Source: Tolypeutes matacus
Taxonomy: Eukaryota; Chordata; Mammalia; Cingulata; Chlamyphoridae
Assembly: GCA_026826555.1 (NCBI GenBank)
Contig: JAKSZT010053764.1
Coordinates: 31,817,487-31,881,486, forward strand
Direction: 5' to 3'
Length of the DNA: 64,000 nt
Positions 1 to 11,412 of the stretch are shown here, piece after piece (the stretch's first letter is position 1; each line of letters starts with the position of its first letter). Made by a program: the position numbers and the translations under genes. The notes under the pieces were generated by a model. That model searched no databases. It was not told the DNA's origin and was given only the letters and a program-made list of their open reading frames with translations.

Positions 1-315
1 TGCATAAACTTAGGAGTTCTGACATTTATGATGATAATACAGCATTAGGAAAAAGGAAAAGTAAGATGCCGATGACATTCATTTAACATAAATATATTTA
101 TAATTCCCTGTGAAGAAATATATGGGTATAGTTGCCATGACTCAGATGGGCTCAGCTTGGAAGCACGTTATGAATTCAGCAGCAAGGGGACTGGGTCTGG
201 AAGGACAATTCTACCCAGTAACAGAGGTAAATAGCATGAATGGTAGTGTCAAGAGGGATGGGACCAATTCAGTCTTGATTGAGACTTGCTCACTCCAAGG
301 CATCTGCTCAGATGG
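1..315. other. No recognised feature
   Basis: AT-rich single-copy-looking sequence. A 72-codon open frame at 110-328 runs into the MLT1 LTR and has no protein-like features, so I treat it as chance. Confidence 0.5.
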
Positions 316-762
316 TGTTATGAATTGAATTATGTCCCCCCAAAAGATATGTTGAAATCCTAACCTCTAGTACCTCAATATGTGAATTTATTTGGAAGTA
401 GTGTCACCTCAAACGTAATTAGTTAAAATGAGGTCATACTGGAGGAGGGTGGCTGCTAATCCGACTGTGTCCTTAAAAAAGAAAAGACACAGACCAACAC
501 TGGGGAGAATGCTACGTGATGACTGAGGCAGAGACTGGAGTTATGCTGCCACAAGCAAACGAACATCAAAGATGGCTGGCAAACCACCAGAAGTTGGAAG
601 AGACAAGGAAAGATTTTCCCCTACAGGTTTCAGAGGGACCATGGCCCTGCTGACACCTTGATTGCAGACTTCTAGCTTCCAGAACTGAGACAATACATTT
701 CAGTTGTTTTAAGCCACCCAGTTTGTGGTACTTTGTTATTACAGCCCTAGAAAACTAAGACA
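316..762 (+). mobile_element. MLT1A-like MaLR solo LTR
   Basis: The start (gaattatgtccccccaaaag), the middle (gatgaggtcatactggag with small changes) and the end (agccctagaaaactaagaca) follow the MLT1A/B LTR that I know from placental mammals. It is a nonautonomous ERVL-MaLR LTR with no internal region beside it, so a solo LTR. Divergence is moderate, as expected for an element older than the mammalian orders. Confidence 0.82.
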
Positions 763-893
763 GGTAGGGAGAACATAAGCAAAGGGACCTCCTGATAGCA
801 GTATTACTCAAAGATACAGGGGCTTGTAAAGCTTCTGAGTTTCTACAGAACATTATTCATCATTTGGGAATATGAGGGTTGGGGTTAACTTTT

Positions 894-1007
894 TTTTTTT
901 TTTTTATTATGGGTAAAAATCAAAATTCTCACAATACATACAAACATTTGTAAAATGATATATAAATATATATGCATATATGTGTATTTGCTTACAAAAA
1001 TGTTATT
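894..1007 (-). mobile_element. Short retroposed fragment with poly-A and 15-bp TSD
   Basis: A T tract (891-905) is followed by about 100 AT-rich bases, and the whole piece is bracketed by the direct repeat ttggggttaactttt (879-893 and 1008-1022). Read on the minus strand this is a body with a 3' poly-A tail and a target-site duplication, the product of L1-type target-primed reverse transcription. The body does not match any SINE or L1 3' end that I recognise; it could be a severely 5'-truncated L1 or a retrocopied cellular RNA. Confidence 0.65.
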
Positions 1008-1205
1008 TTGGGGTTAACTTTTGAGAGGAGGGAACTGGACAGGGATCGGTATTTGGGAGGGTTCCAGGTTAATGGAATGGAATTGAGCCTAAGACCCCAG
1101 ACACATGAGAATCTGCAGTGCAATCACGTAACCAGAGTAGAAAGCCAGTCCTTTCTGGAGAGCAAACACACTAGCTTGGGGTCTGTAGCAGTTTGGTATT
1201 TTTTA

Positions 1206-1850
1206 TGAATTCCAAAAATAGATATTGGATTATGTCTGTAAACTGGCCTGTTTGCATATTAGATTGGATTGGATTCAGAGGTTTCCCTTTTACTTGATTG
1301 AATAATGATTAAGGCTTTGGGCCACATCAGTAGGATGGTGAGTCCCCATCCCCTTGGTGGGTGGGGACTCACAGAGAAAATGACATGGCAGAAGAGGAAG
1401 TTGGAGTTTTAATGTTGGAGCCCTGGGAAGTAAACACACAGAGAAGCAAATATGTGAGGAAGGAGAGAAGGCTCCATTAGACACGGCAGAGGCCCGGGGA
1501 AGAGAGACAAGCCTTTCGCCTGATAGTCTACACCTGGCCTTATGGAGAGAGCAGAGCAGCTGAGCCCAGAAAGAAATGAACCCCAGGAGAGAGACAAGAC
1601 TTGTCCCAGCCTACAGATGATACTGGAAGAAGCTGGGACCATGGAGCCTTAAGAGGAAAAGGAAGCCTGAACCCTTGCAGATGTCAGCAGCAGCCATCTT
1701 GCTCCAACACGTGTCAATAGACTTTAATGAGGGAAATAACTTACACTTTCTGGCCTGGTAACTGTAAGCTTCTACCCAAATAAATACCCTTTATAAAAGC
1801 CAACAGATTTATGGTATTTTGCATCAGCACCCCTTTGGCTGACTAATACA
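1206..1850 (+). mobile_element. LTR, ERVL/MaLR-like, lineage type
   Basis: About 645 bp running from tgaattccaaaaatag to ctgactaataca. It carries an AATAAA signal near 1780 and the terminal string ggctgactaataca, like ERVL/MaLR LTR ends. The body is purine-rich with repeated agagag patches. It does not match MLT1, MST or THE1 consensus as I know them, so I think it is a xenarthran-lineage LTR family. I could not find a clear 5-bp TSD. Confidence 0.55.
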
Positions 1851-2433
1851 GGGTCCCACTCCTGATATGGATGAGGGTTCTAGTGAATTCACTGTTCTGG
1901 TCCTGAATGACTTAGGAACTGCACAGGGTTTGGCCATCTGGGCTGGACAATTCCAAGAAGCCAGGGACTAACACTAATATTAATTTTATTTTCACGCATA
2001 TCTCTTTGACTGATGTTAAAATACTAATTTAGTTCATAGAATAAAACGTGACTTGCATACTATCTTGAGAGCAATTATCCCCATTAGATATCAGTTCTCA
2101 GGATCCAGGCTTGCCTAGAGGTATGCATTTTGAAATGCCAGGTATTTTCTCATATAAGTTGGCAAGTCTTCCAACTTGCTGTTTGATGTTGCAATCAGGT
2201 AGTTGATGTTATAGATCAGTAGATACTCAAATCCCTATCCTACAGGGAGTGCTGACATAGGCAAGAAGCAGCTTGTGAAACTGTGTACTCTATATCACAC
2301 ATTCTGCCTGCTGCCCAACTATTATCCAGTAGGGAGACACATTATCTCTTAAAATTATAGAATAGTTGAGCTGGAAGAGACGCTAATCATCCTTTCTAAC
2401 TTCACACTCTCATTTTACATGTTTATCCAAAAA
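1851..2433. other. No firm feature; possible old CR1/L3-like patch
   Basis: Mostly unassigned. At 2350-2425 the text (ttatagaatagttgagctggaagaga and on) resembles old CR1/L3-type 3' sequence, but it is too short to call. Confidence 0.3.
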
Positions 2434-2530
2434 GACTGTAAAATCCTAGAGGGCAGGGACAATGTCTTAATTATTTCCACCTAATCAATATGACCTTCGT
2501 CTTTGTACCTGGCATGCAAAATAATTTAGA
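2434..2530 (+). mobile_element. L2 3' fragment
   Basis: The run ctagagggcagggacaatgt followed by ttcgtctttgtacctggca matches the L2 LINE 3' end (gagggcagggactgtgtc, then tttgtatccctggca). Short and diverged. Confidence 0.55.
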
Positions 2531-3189
2531 TTACTTACAACATAGCCTTCCCAAGAAGGAAGTTCTCCTGTTTATTACAAGAATGTCCTTGTTCCCTGAG
2601 TCCCTCAGGCTAAGGCCAGCGACCCCAGGGGTTCTTCCTATGTCTAAGGGGTCAGTCTTGCTTACTACTGTCTCCAAAAGCAGAAAGGGAACAATGTCCA
2701 GTTCCCCAATGGGTCTTTTTGTTATGTTATGGTGTCCTCAAGGAAGCAGGAAGCACAGCAGTCCAGTGTAAGTCCTTGTTTATCACACTAGCTTTGCCTA
2801 CTGTTCTTCATGTGCTGGGATGTGGGAATTCTGGGGATGGGCTGGTCCTAATGTTAAAACTCCTGTAGGACTTTAGGGACATACATACTTCTGTTACTTT
2901 ATATATATAGAAATAACACTTTTCCCTAACTGTTCAGGATGTATACTAGTATTAGCCAAATGTGTATATAGAATGATCTCTCCACCAATTCCACCAACTT
3001 CCATTTTTATGTTTGCTTTTTTTTTAATATCAGGGGGCTTTTTGCCTTGATTAGGATCATCCCAATTCATCCCAATACTGCTTTAATAATTCTGAACTTC
3101 CAAGGGAAGAAGTCTGAGTCCCATTCCCCTCTTCCCTAGAAGATTCCTTGGAAAATTTGCCCATGTCTCAGGTTTCTTGTGATAGACAA
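2531..3189. other. No recognised feature
   Basis: A 93-codon open frame (2490-2771) overlaps the L2 end and looks like chance. No repeat family recognised. Confidence 0.4.
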
Positions 3190-3634
3190 CACTATTTGTT
3201 GAGAGTTCTTTGTTCTCTCTTCCTTTGCTATGACTTCATTGTGGGCAGAGGATGCCTCCCATCCCCATGACTTTTGGACTTGGCCATGTGACTCGCTTTG
3301 GCCAAAGGATTAAGAGTAGCAGTGAAAGTTTGCCAATGATGAGTTGAGGTCTTATGATTCATGCCAGCCCTTTGGCACCTCTCCCAAACACCCATAGAAA
3401 GAAGGTGTCCTAAATAGTTGTTTTTCGTTAAGGCTAGATCCTAGAATGAAAGGCATGTGATGTAGACCTGAAATTGACCTGTGGCCCAAAGCCAAGCCCA
3501 GCTAAACAACCCCAGTAGAGGCTAACTGACTTGCAGACCTATTAAGCAAGAAATAAATGTTTGTTGTTCTGTGCCACTGAGATTTTGGAATTTGTTTGTT
3601 ATTTAGCATTATTGCAAAAGAAGCTGACTGATAC
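3190..3634 (+). mobile_element. MLT1J/K-like MaLR LTR
   Basis: Contains cttggccatgtgactcgctt and tggccaaaggat near the start and gccactgagattttgg with agctgactgatac at the end, the typical layout of MLT1J/K LTRs, including an aataaatg signal at 3552. Solo and diverged. Confidence 0.75.
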
Positions 3635-4107
3635 ACTTCATATATCAGTAAGCATAGGCAAAATAGGGTAAGGAACCTGATGGAGTTTAGTGTGCAGGAT
3701 GTTCATTAAAGAGTTTCCTTGGAATCAACACCTGTGAACAGGAGAGAATGAAGCTGGACTGGGTACAAGGAGAAGTCAAGCTGCAATGCTGACTTAAAAA
3801 TAGCCTCAGCTAACATCAGGTGTAAATGGCAAGGCTCTTAGGTCTAGGGCTAAGGCAACAGAAGAGATGACAGGACGTGAAGAAAAAAAGAGAAATTTGT
3901 TTTTACTTTTGAGAAGGAGGCAGCAGATAGGGAAGTCAAGACAGAGGTGCTAATCAGGTGGCAAAATTATGCCTTTCTCAAGATGAAGAGACATTGAGAT
4001 GGCCCTGGTGGTTGACTCCTGACATTCACCAAGATTGCCTCCATAGTGACTTGAGGTCTCTATTGCTTGAAGCAAATTGTGGGCAGCTTTTTGAAAAAGA
4101 ATATTTC
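3635..4107. other. No recognised feature
   Basis: Single-copy-looking sequence up to the first DAS copy. Nothing identified. Confidence 0.4.
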
Positions 4108-4123
4108 AACATATCAAAACCAT

Positions 4124-4308
4124 GGGAAGCGGCTGTGGCTCAATCAGTAGGGCTCCCGTTTACCATATGGGAGGCCCCGGGTTCGGTTCCCGGGGCCTCC
4201 TGGTGAAGGCAAGCCCGCCCGCACAGCGTGGTTAGCTGACCCAGCGAGCACAAGCAGCAAGGGGGGATAAATGAATAAATAAATAAAATCTTTAAAAAAA
4301 AAAAAAAA
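4124..4308 (+). mobile_element. DAS-SINE, full length
   Basis: tRNA-derived SINE: A-box-like tggctcaatcagtagg, B box gggttcggttccc, tRNA-unrelated body ending agcaaggggggataaatgaa, then an AAATA/A tail. The 15-bp TSD aacatatcaaaacca (4108-4122 and 4309-4323) is perfect, so the insertion is young. No internal genes; it needs L1 proteins for mobility. Confidence 0.93.
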
Positions 4309-4323
4309 AACATATCAAAACCA

Positions 4324-4985
4324 GAAAAATGTAGAGGACAATATTAGATACACCTGTATGTCTGCAACCCAGAATTAACAACCGTCAACATCTAGCCATA
4401 TTTTCTTCCAATATTTTAATTTTTTAATAAATAAAGTGTTTCAGATACAGTGGGGACTCATTTGTGCTCCTTCCTTAAACCACTTTCCTCCTTCCCCAGA
4501 TAATCACTAAGCTGAACTTGATGTATATGCTTCCTGTTCATACTTCTATACTTTTACTATAAATATAAGCAATATATATTGGAATGAATATGTATCTATG
4601 TATGTGCATATATAGTGGAATATACAGGAATAGTAAGTATTGTGCTGTATACATTGTTTTGCTAATTGCTTTTTTCCTTTCAAGTTCATGTTTTTAAAAT
4701 ATAGCCCATGTTCACATATGTACATCTCTTCCATTCATTTTACCACCATATAGTATCCCACTGAATGACTAAACCTCTGTTTATCCAGCCCCATAATGAA
4801 AAATTAGGTCATTTTAATTTTTCCTCTTACAACCAATTAATGAACATCTTTGAAGAATTTCCCTAAGAGAGATACTTTGAAGTGAAATTGCTAGTTAGGT
4901 TCATGGGACATTACTCCTTTAACTTTTTTGTTAACTTTAAAATGGTAATTTCCTAGTTTTCGTGCCACCTCATTGGGACTTCCAT
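4324..4985 (-). mobile_element. Old L1M fragment, antisense
   Basis: Reverse-strand L1 text: caccatatagtatcccactga, ggacattactcc, tttgaagtgaaattgctag. This is the antisense of the end of ORF2 plus 3' UTR of L1M/L1ME subfamilies, with heavy divergence. Confidence 0.55.
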
Positions 4986-4989
4986 TGCA

Positions 4990-5062
4990 TTTCTTTGCAG
5001 AGCTTCTAGCATAGTAACTGACAAAGAGTGGTCAAATAATAAATGTTTGCTGACTGAATGAA
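4990..5062 (+). mobile_element. L2 3' terminus
   Basis: Ends aataaatgtttgctgactga then atgaa, close to the L2 terminus (aataaatgtttgttgaatga). Confidence 0.6.
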
Positions 5063-5064
5063 TT

Positions 5065-5162
5065 ACAAATGAAGAAACAGAGGTCTAGAGAGGTAAAGAG
5101 ACTATCACAGTTCTATAACTTATAAGGTCATCTCTGGAACCCACATTTTCTGATTCCAGGGC
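5065..5162 (-). mobile_element. MIR fragment
   Basis: gaagaaacagaggtctagag, then aggtaaagagactatcacag and ctggaacccacattttctga: the antisense MIR core and tRNA-like part. Confidence 0.7.
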
Positions 5163-5590
5163 TGCCTGAGAAAAATCTAATTAAAAGTAAATATGCTCAA
5201 TTTCACTTCAATTACAATGGAAAACTGAAGGAGAATGTCATTAGATTACCAGTTGCCCTCCCATTAAGTATTTGTTCCCATATGATGGTTTGGGAGCTCA
5301 TGAATTATGAACCTTTCAGGTTAAACAATAAAGATGAAAACTAATAAATTTCCTTCTTCAGGACAGATTTTTGTGAGGCCTGTTTGGGAAAATATCTATC
5401 ATCTCCATCATTAAGCTGGAAGTGTGTTTATTTATTCTTTAACAAAAAAAAAGCAAACTTGGACTGAACAATAGGTAAATGGTTTGTGGTTGGTGAAAGC
5501 CAGGTTTCTCACTGTTGAAGAGAGAGGTTCCAAACAAGCAAGGGGGTAGAATAAACCACATAGTACTGGATTAGAGTTGAAGACATAAGA
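5163..5590. other. No recognised feature
   Basis: AT-rich, no repeat identified. Confidence 0.4.
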
Positions 5591-5889
5591 ATGAACTCAC
5601 ATTTAGCTTTAATATACATACAGATGGAAAAGTATGGAAGTAATTATATGAGTATACACAAGTTAATATACACACATATATTTCCAAGTTTGTTCACTGA
5701 GAGGGCCTAGAAGCAATGACACCCCAGTAGTAGCAAGCACACGTAGTACCCAGATCTTGGTTTCTAAAACCATTCTCCAATAAAAGGAACCAGGGCTCCT
5801 TGAAGAAATGACTGATTCCAGGGATGAGGCAGGGAATATACAAGACAAACCTGGAGTATCTTGTAGTACCCCAAAGTAAGGAGGTACAA

Positions 5890-5909
5890 AATAATAATAA
5901 TAATAATTA
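5890..5909. repeat. (AAT)n microsatellite
   Basis: Six ATA/AAT units inside the L1MB 3' UTR. Confidence 0.8.
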
Positions 5910-6086
5910 TTGGATGTATGTCCAAAGGGACACAAGAGCCAACCAAAAGAGTTCCCAATGGCCAAAGCTGGAATAATTTGAGCAAGAAAATAAATAAGGT
6001 ACTATTAGATTATAACACAAAGTATAAAATAACTATCCTTAAGTCCATACTCATATAAAGAAATGCTTGAACAAATAATAAATGGG

Positions 6087-6275
6087 AGGGAGGCAGCTGT
6101 GGCTCAATCAGTAGGGCTCCCGTTTACCATGTGGGAGGCCCCGGGTTCGGTTCCCGGGGCCTCCTGGTGGGGACGGGCCCGCCCGCACGGCGTGGTTGGC
6201 TGACCCAGCGAGCACAAGCAGCAAAGGGGGGATAAATGAATAAATAAATAAAATCTTAAAAAATAATAATAATAA
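6087..6275 (+). mobile_element. DAS-SINE, full length, in L1MB
   Basis: Same A and B boxes and body as the other DAS copies. The tail has grown into (AAT)n at 6262-6284. The TSD aataataaatggg (6074-6086 and near 6276-6288) lies in L1MB sequence, so the DAS insertion came after the L1MB. Confidence 0.92.
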
Positions 6276-7010
6276 TAATAATAAATGGGGGACAATAGCC
6301 AAATCTCCTTTACAGAAGAATTCCAAATAAATTATGTACATAATTTATGTATGTTGAACACAACTCCCCACCCCTGTAGTGTGTGCTGCATATCATGACT
6401 TCTTTCCAAAAAAGCACAATGTAAGAAAGGGGAGGAAAGAATAACTTTACAGTGGAGAAGTCTGACAAACACTACTTAGCTAGGTGAGCAGGATTCATAG
6501 CATCAGAGGTAAGTCATGTTGATAGCAGGTGCCCTTAATATGGTATGATGAGAATCACATCACTTTACCTCTGTATTCTTCCTCCCCGAAACCCTAATCT
6601 CATTATAAGCATGAGAAAAACATCAGACAAACCGAACAGAGGGACAGTCTATATAACACCTGACCAGTACTCTTCAAGATGGTCAAGGTCATCAAAAACC
6701 AGGAAAGTCTGAGAAACTGTCACAGTCTAGATGGACCCTAAGGAGACAGAATGGCCTAAAGTAAATGTGGTATGTTTGGTGGAATCCTGGGTCAGAAAAA
6801 GAACATTAAGTAAAAACTAAGGAAATATGAACAAAATACGGACTTTCGTTAATAATAATGTCTCAATATTGATTCGTTAATTGTGACAAATGTATCATAC
6901 CAATGTAGGATGTTAACAGTAGGGGAAATAGAGCATGGGGTGTATTGGAAGTATCTACCATTCTGCAACTTTTCTATAAATCAAAAACTATGCTAAAATT
7001 AAAAGTTAAT

Positions 7011-8084
7011 TTTTTGAATGTTAGGATTTAGAAAGGAAAGGAAGCAATTAGCTTTGTTTTCTGTTGGCTTTTAAATTATTTTATCCTCTACGAGGTAGAA
7101 AAGTAACTTGCCACCTATTTCTATTTTGTAAGACTGTCACTACAGTAAAAAGGTACCTGTTTGAGCAAGATGGTCCCCTGAATGGAAGGCTATCGACTCT
7201 CTCTTTTAGTATCTGTTTCTCTGGCTCTTCAGCTGCTTTGGCCAATGAGTTGAATGTCTTCCTGGATATAGCAGATTGCTAATTCGTCCTGGTCAATTCA
7301 CAGCCTGAAGACCTCCTTGGCTAAATGGGGGAGAAATGTTGAAGGGATCTTTGCCAGTCACTGTTTTGATGCTTTCTATGCGTTAAAGCAGCAGGACCTG
7401 ATTCCGTTATTTTTTTTTTAAGTATATTCTCTGGTAGATGCGTTTTGGTATCTCCTTACACACAATTATTTCCCCTTCCCTAAGTATATCTTCGCTTCTC
7501 CATCCAAAGCCCTACAGGTGGGTGCCTGCCATCATTTTCATAATATGTAAACCTGTCTAGTTAGCTATTGATGATCAGCCCAATGGTAGCTCCTGGGCAT
7601 AGTGAGCCCATCAAGACTCCTTCCTGAGGATTTAGCATTGGGACTCAGATTTCCACCTCAAAACTGGATTGACCTTTTGAGTTGAGGTGAAAACACCTGA
7701 CAGTTATGGTCTAATTATCTTTAGCCATGTTGGTTTCCTGATGCTCCAAGCCAAAAGTATTCTCACTGATTTAGAGCAAATCTGTTTCTAGCAAGTATAG
7801 AAGAGGGCAAGAAAGGAAGTTAACATTATAATGAGGTGCCAAGTCTTGTGTTAGGCAATTTGTATTTATCTTTAGAATATTTGTTTTTCAGTAAAATAAA
7901 AATTGACCCAATAGTGTGGTCATGGGACCTATGTCCTTATCAGAACCTTGATATGGCTTCAGGACTTAAAATTTCTTAATCTATATTGATATTAGATTAA
8001 GCCATTTCTGGAATATTTACTGTCATAGTCATATATTGTTTTTGCCTGCCCAACATCCATTCACTGATCTTCCAGTACCCAAAT
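7011..8084. other. No recognised feature
   Basis: About 1.1 kb with no repeat that I can name. A 72-codon frame at 7064-7282 has no domain features. Confidence 0.4.
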
Positions 8085-8200
8085 TCCTGATTTTCTCCTG
8101 GGAAACTATCTTTCCTGGATTTAGTCATGCCTAAAGGACCTTCTCCTAGACTCTTCAGTTGCATGAGTCAATAAAAATTCTTTCTGCTGGAGCCTTTGAA
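8085..8200 (+). mobile_element. LTR 3' fragment, same family as 40260-40725
   Basis: ctggatttagtcatgcctaa, then gactcttcagttgcatgagt and caataaaaattct. This matches an LTR that I recall as ...cttttcagttacatgagcca with AATAAA. A longer piece of the same family seems to lie at 40260. Confidence 0.4.
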
Positions 8201-8236
8201 CTGGGTGCCTGCCCCTTGCAATTGAAAAAGTTCTGT

Positions 8237-8274
8237 TTATTAAAAAGCACATGTACTTATTAAAAAGCACATGT
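8237..8274. repeat. 20-bp tandem duplication
   Basis: ttattaaaaagcacatgtac occurs at 8237-8256 and again at 8257-8274 with the last two bases changed. A recent-looking replication slip. Confidence 0.85.
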
Positions 8275-8933
8275 CAATGTTATCAATAATCTCCTATTAT
8301 GTTAACAATGATCTCATTTATTTCCTCTGTAAACTCTTTGACTCAGCTCTAGCCTTCCTCTCTTTCCCCACTCTCCTCTCCTCCACTCAAAAGCATTCCT
8401 CTGAATAAGGATAGGAAGAGGGGGATTTGTGGGAAGGTGGCAGTTTAGAAAGACACAGGATTCTCCCCTCTCCCAGAAAAATAGCTAGAGGACAGGCAAA
8501 AACCACCTGAAAAAACAAGTTCTAGGGTACAGGATACCAGGGGAAAGCTGGACATCACCCAGAAGACAGAGAGGCACAGGAAAGGAACCTCAACATTAAG
8601 ACCATGAGTAGACTGCAGCTGCTGGTGCCGGCACCCTTCTCCACCCTAGCAGCAGAAAGCTTTGAATTCTCCAGCCTCGGTCCTCTGTGGCTACAGACAA
8701 AGGAGACTGCAGGGATCCACCTCCCTAAGAAATGGGAAAGGGACCTAGCCTAAGGCTGATTCAGCTTTTGACTCACAAATTTGGTCTGTTGTGTCGCACA
8801 AGCCCTTCCAGGCCAGGTGGGGCCATGCTATGGTTTGCCTTGGGAGCCTGCACAGGACTAAAGAGATCCCACCCTCTCAAATGCCCACCCTACTGAGCAG
8901 GCCTGGTTGTTGAGGACACAGAAAGGAGTGGAA

Positions 8934-9374
8934 GGGGCGGATGTGGCTCAAATGGTTGGGGGTCTGTTTCCCATATGGAGGGATCTGGGTTCCATGCCCG
9001 GGACCTCCCGATAAAATAAAAGAAGAAAAAATATAGAAGGCGCGCAGGCCGCCAGGCCCCCATGTGTGGGTGCACCAGGCTCCACCAAGCCACGCAGCAG
9101 GATGATGACGTAACAGGAGAGTGACACAAGGGGAGAGCCAAGATGAGACGCACCAAAGAACCAGGAACTGGGGTGGTGCAGGTGGCAGAATGCCTCTCTC
9201 CTACATCAAAGGTTCCCAGGATCGAATCCTGGTGAAGACAGGAGGAGAAGGCAGGAGGCGGACACAGAGAGTTCCCCAGCGAATGGACACAGAAGACAGC
9301 AAAAACAGGGTGGGGAAGGGGGCATTAAAAATGGATAAAAGTAAAACAAATAAATAAATCTTTGGGGAAAAAAA
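8934..9374 (+). mobile_element. Dimeric tRNA-derived SINE in L1 5' UTR
   Basis: Two tRNA-like units. The left starts ggggcggatgtggctcaaat; the right (9165 on) has ggtggtgcaggtggcagaat and the B-box-like ggatcgaatcctgg. A 3' body (ccccagcgaatggacacaga) and an A-rich tail follow. The 13-bp imperfect TSD gaaaggagtggaa / gaagggagtagaa (8921-8933, 9375-9387) has two mismatches, so it is older than the DAS copies. Confidence 0.82.
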
Positions 9375-9879
9375 GAAGGGAGTAGAATTATTTCCTACCT
9401 GGGAAAAGAGAGGAGGCTGCCAGGAAAGGTAGGAGAACTGTCTGAGAAGGTTTGATTTGCGAGGATCTCAGCGTCATGGCAGGAACCTCTGTCACATTGA
9501 TCCAGTCTGTGTTGCAGCAAACACATACTGATCAGGCTTTGAAATAAGAGGCATGCCAAAGAGTACCATTGGTGGCCACCCAAGGAAGGAAATTAAAAAC
9601 CAATAAGTGAGAGGCTTTTTCTGGCCTTTACAGCCTCCCTCCCAAAGGCCCTTGGAAGCAGGTCTGCAACCCATTACTGGGTCTAGGACCCAGATTTGAG
9701 CAACTAACAGGAACAAGCCTAAAGACCTATAACAGGTTGAACCAAGAATCAAAGAATGGCAGTAACACACAGCTTCCCACCACTAAATCCCTATAAAAGA
9801 GAGAAAAATTGAGCAAGAGAGTAAATTAACCATTCTAATCAGATACCTAGACATCAGCAAAAAATTACAAGCCATACTA

Positions 9880-10857
9880 AGAAAATGGAAGAAATGGCCC
9901 AAGCAAATGAATATGTCAAAGACAAAGATGAGACACAGGATTGAGACAACTAATCAACGAGATTCATGCAAATTTCCAAAGTCAAATTAACAAGTTGAAA
10001 GACAATATGGCTAAAGAAATAAAGGACATCAAGAGGACACTAAGTGAACACAAAGAAGAATTTGAAAACCTGAAGAGAATAGCAACAGAGCTTATGGGAA
10101 TGAAAGACACGGTAGGTGAGATCAAAACACATTAGAGGCAAAAACAGCAGACTCGAAACCATAGAAGAATAAGTGATACAGAAGACAGAACAGCTGAAAT
10201 TGAAGAGGGAAAAGAACAGAGTGAGAAAACAATGGAAAAAATTGAGCAGGGCTTTAGAGACTTGAATGATACATGAAATGCAAAAGCATACATATCATGG
10301 AAGTTCCAGAGGGAGAAGAAAAGGGGAAAGGGGCAGAAAGAGTATTTGAGGAAATAATGGATGAAAATTTCCCAACTCCCATGAAAGAAATGAACTTACA
10401 TGTCAAGAAGTGCAGTGTACCCCAATCAGACTAAATCTGAATAGACCTACTCCAAGATACATACTACTTAGAATGTCAAACATCAAAGTTAAAGAGAAAA
10501 TTCTGAGAGCAGCAAGGGAGAAACAAACCATCACACACAAGGGACACCCAGTAAGACTCAGTGCAGATTTCTCATCAGAAACCATGGAGGTGAGAAGACA
10601 TTAGTATGACACAATTAGGATACTGAAGGAGAAAAATTGCCAGCTGGAAATTCTCTATCTGGCAAAATTGTCCTTCAAACCTGAAAGTGAGTTTAAAATA
10701 TTTACAAACAAAGAGAAAGTAGGAGAGTTTATAAAAAAGAATCCAACTTAGCAGGAAATATTGAACGGAGCTTTATAGCCTGAAAGAAAAGGACAGGAGA
10801 GAGAGACTTGGAGGAGAAGGCAAGAATAGCAGAAAGGATTTAAAAAAGAGTAAAAAC
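9880..10857 (+). pseudogene. L1 ORF1 (RNA-binding chaperone), decayed
   Basis: ORF1p normally forms trimers through a coiled coil and coats L1 RNA in cytoplasmic particles. Here the order is still visible. There is an N-terminal start (MEEMAQANEY, 9885), then a coiled-coil stretch rich in K/E with leucine/isoleucine heptads (9941-10135, for example NKLKDNMAKEIKDIK). An RRM/CTD part follows, with RPTPRYI, KEKILRAAREKQ and RLSADFSSETM (10440-10604), and a tail with LKEKNCQLEILYLAKLSF (10625-10680). Several in-frame stops and at least two frameshifts break it. Its length of about 325 codons fits the family. It ends just before ORF2, as in other L1s. Not functional. Confidence 0.85.
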
Positions 10858-10980
10858 ACAGACAAAAAAAGGATATGATTTATGACAACCAAAGAATAAA
10901 ATGGTGGAAGTAAATAATGTATTTACAGTAATATCATTGAATATGAGTGGATTAAACTCCCCAATCAAAAGGTATAGGTT

Positions 10981-11159
10981 GGGAAGCGGCTGTGGCTCAA
11001 TCAGTAGGGCTCCCGTTTACCATATGGGAGGCCCCAGGTTCGGTTCCCGGGGCCTCCTGGTGAAGGCAAGCCCGCCCGCACGGCATGGTTAGCTGACCCA
11101 GCGAGCACAAGCAGCAAGGGGGGGATAAATGAATAAATAAATAAAATCTTAAAAAAAAA
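10981..11159 (+). mobile_element. DAS-SINE inside L1 ORF2
   Basis: Full-length DAS copy inserted about 80 bp after the ORF2 start. TSD aaaaggtatagg (10967-10978 and 11160-11171), with L1 text continuing into gctgacagcatgg. Confidence 0.93.
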
Positions 11160-11370
11160 AAAAGGTATAGGCTGACAGCATGGATAAACATACATGAGCC
11201 ATCCATATGCTGCCTACAAGAGACTCACCTTAGAGTGAGCAAACCAGCTGAAAGTGAAAGGTTGGAAAAAAATACTTCATGCAAACAGTAACCAAAAAAG
11301 AGCAGGGGTAGCTATTCTAATATTAGACAAAACAGACCTTAAATGCAAAAAAGTTATAAGAGATACAGAA

Positions 11371-11412
11371 GGCCATTATATATTAATAAAAGGCCATTAT
11401 ATATTAATAAAA
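11371..11412. repeat. 21-bp perfect tandem duplication in L1 endonuclease
   Basis: ggccattatatattaataaa plus a, twice in a row (11371-11391, 11392-11412). It repeats the seven residues GHYILIK and keeps the reading frame. Confidence 0.95.

Larger units (their letters stand above)
5591..7010 (+). mobile_element. L1MB 3' UTR, split by a DAS copy
   Basis: Long match to the L1MB-type 3' UTR: caataaaaggaaccagggct (5779), aactttacagtggagaagtc (6443), gaaactgtcacagtctagat (6713), and the terminal part with ttaataataatgtctcaata and gtgacaaatgtatcatacca. It is interrupted at 6087 by a DAS-SINE, and L1 text resumes right after it with ggacaatagccaaatctcct. About 1.2 kb of L1 in total, no ORF present. 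Confidence 0.82.

Noticed and set aside
4124..4206. SINE heads as tRNA genes
   Set aside because: Body, tail and TSDs show SINEs; the tRNA-like part has lost the cloverleaf.
9492..9770. 92-codon minus frame in the L1 5' UTR
   Set aside because: Not the position or sequence of a known antisense L1 frame; probably chance.
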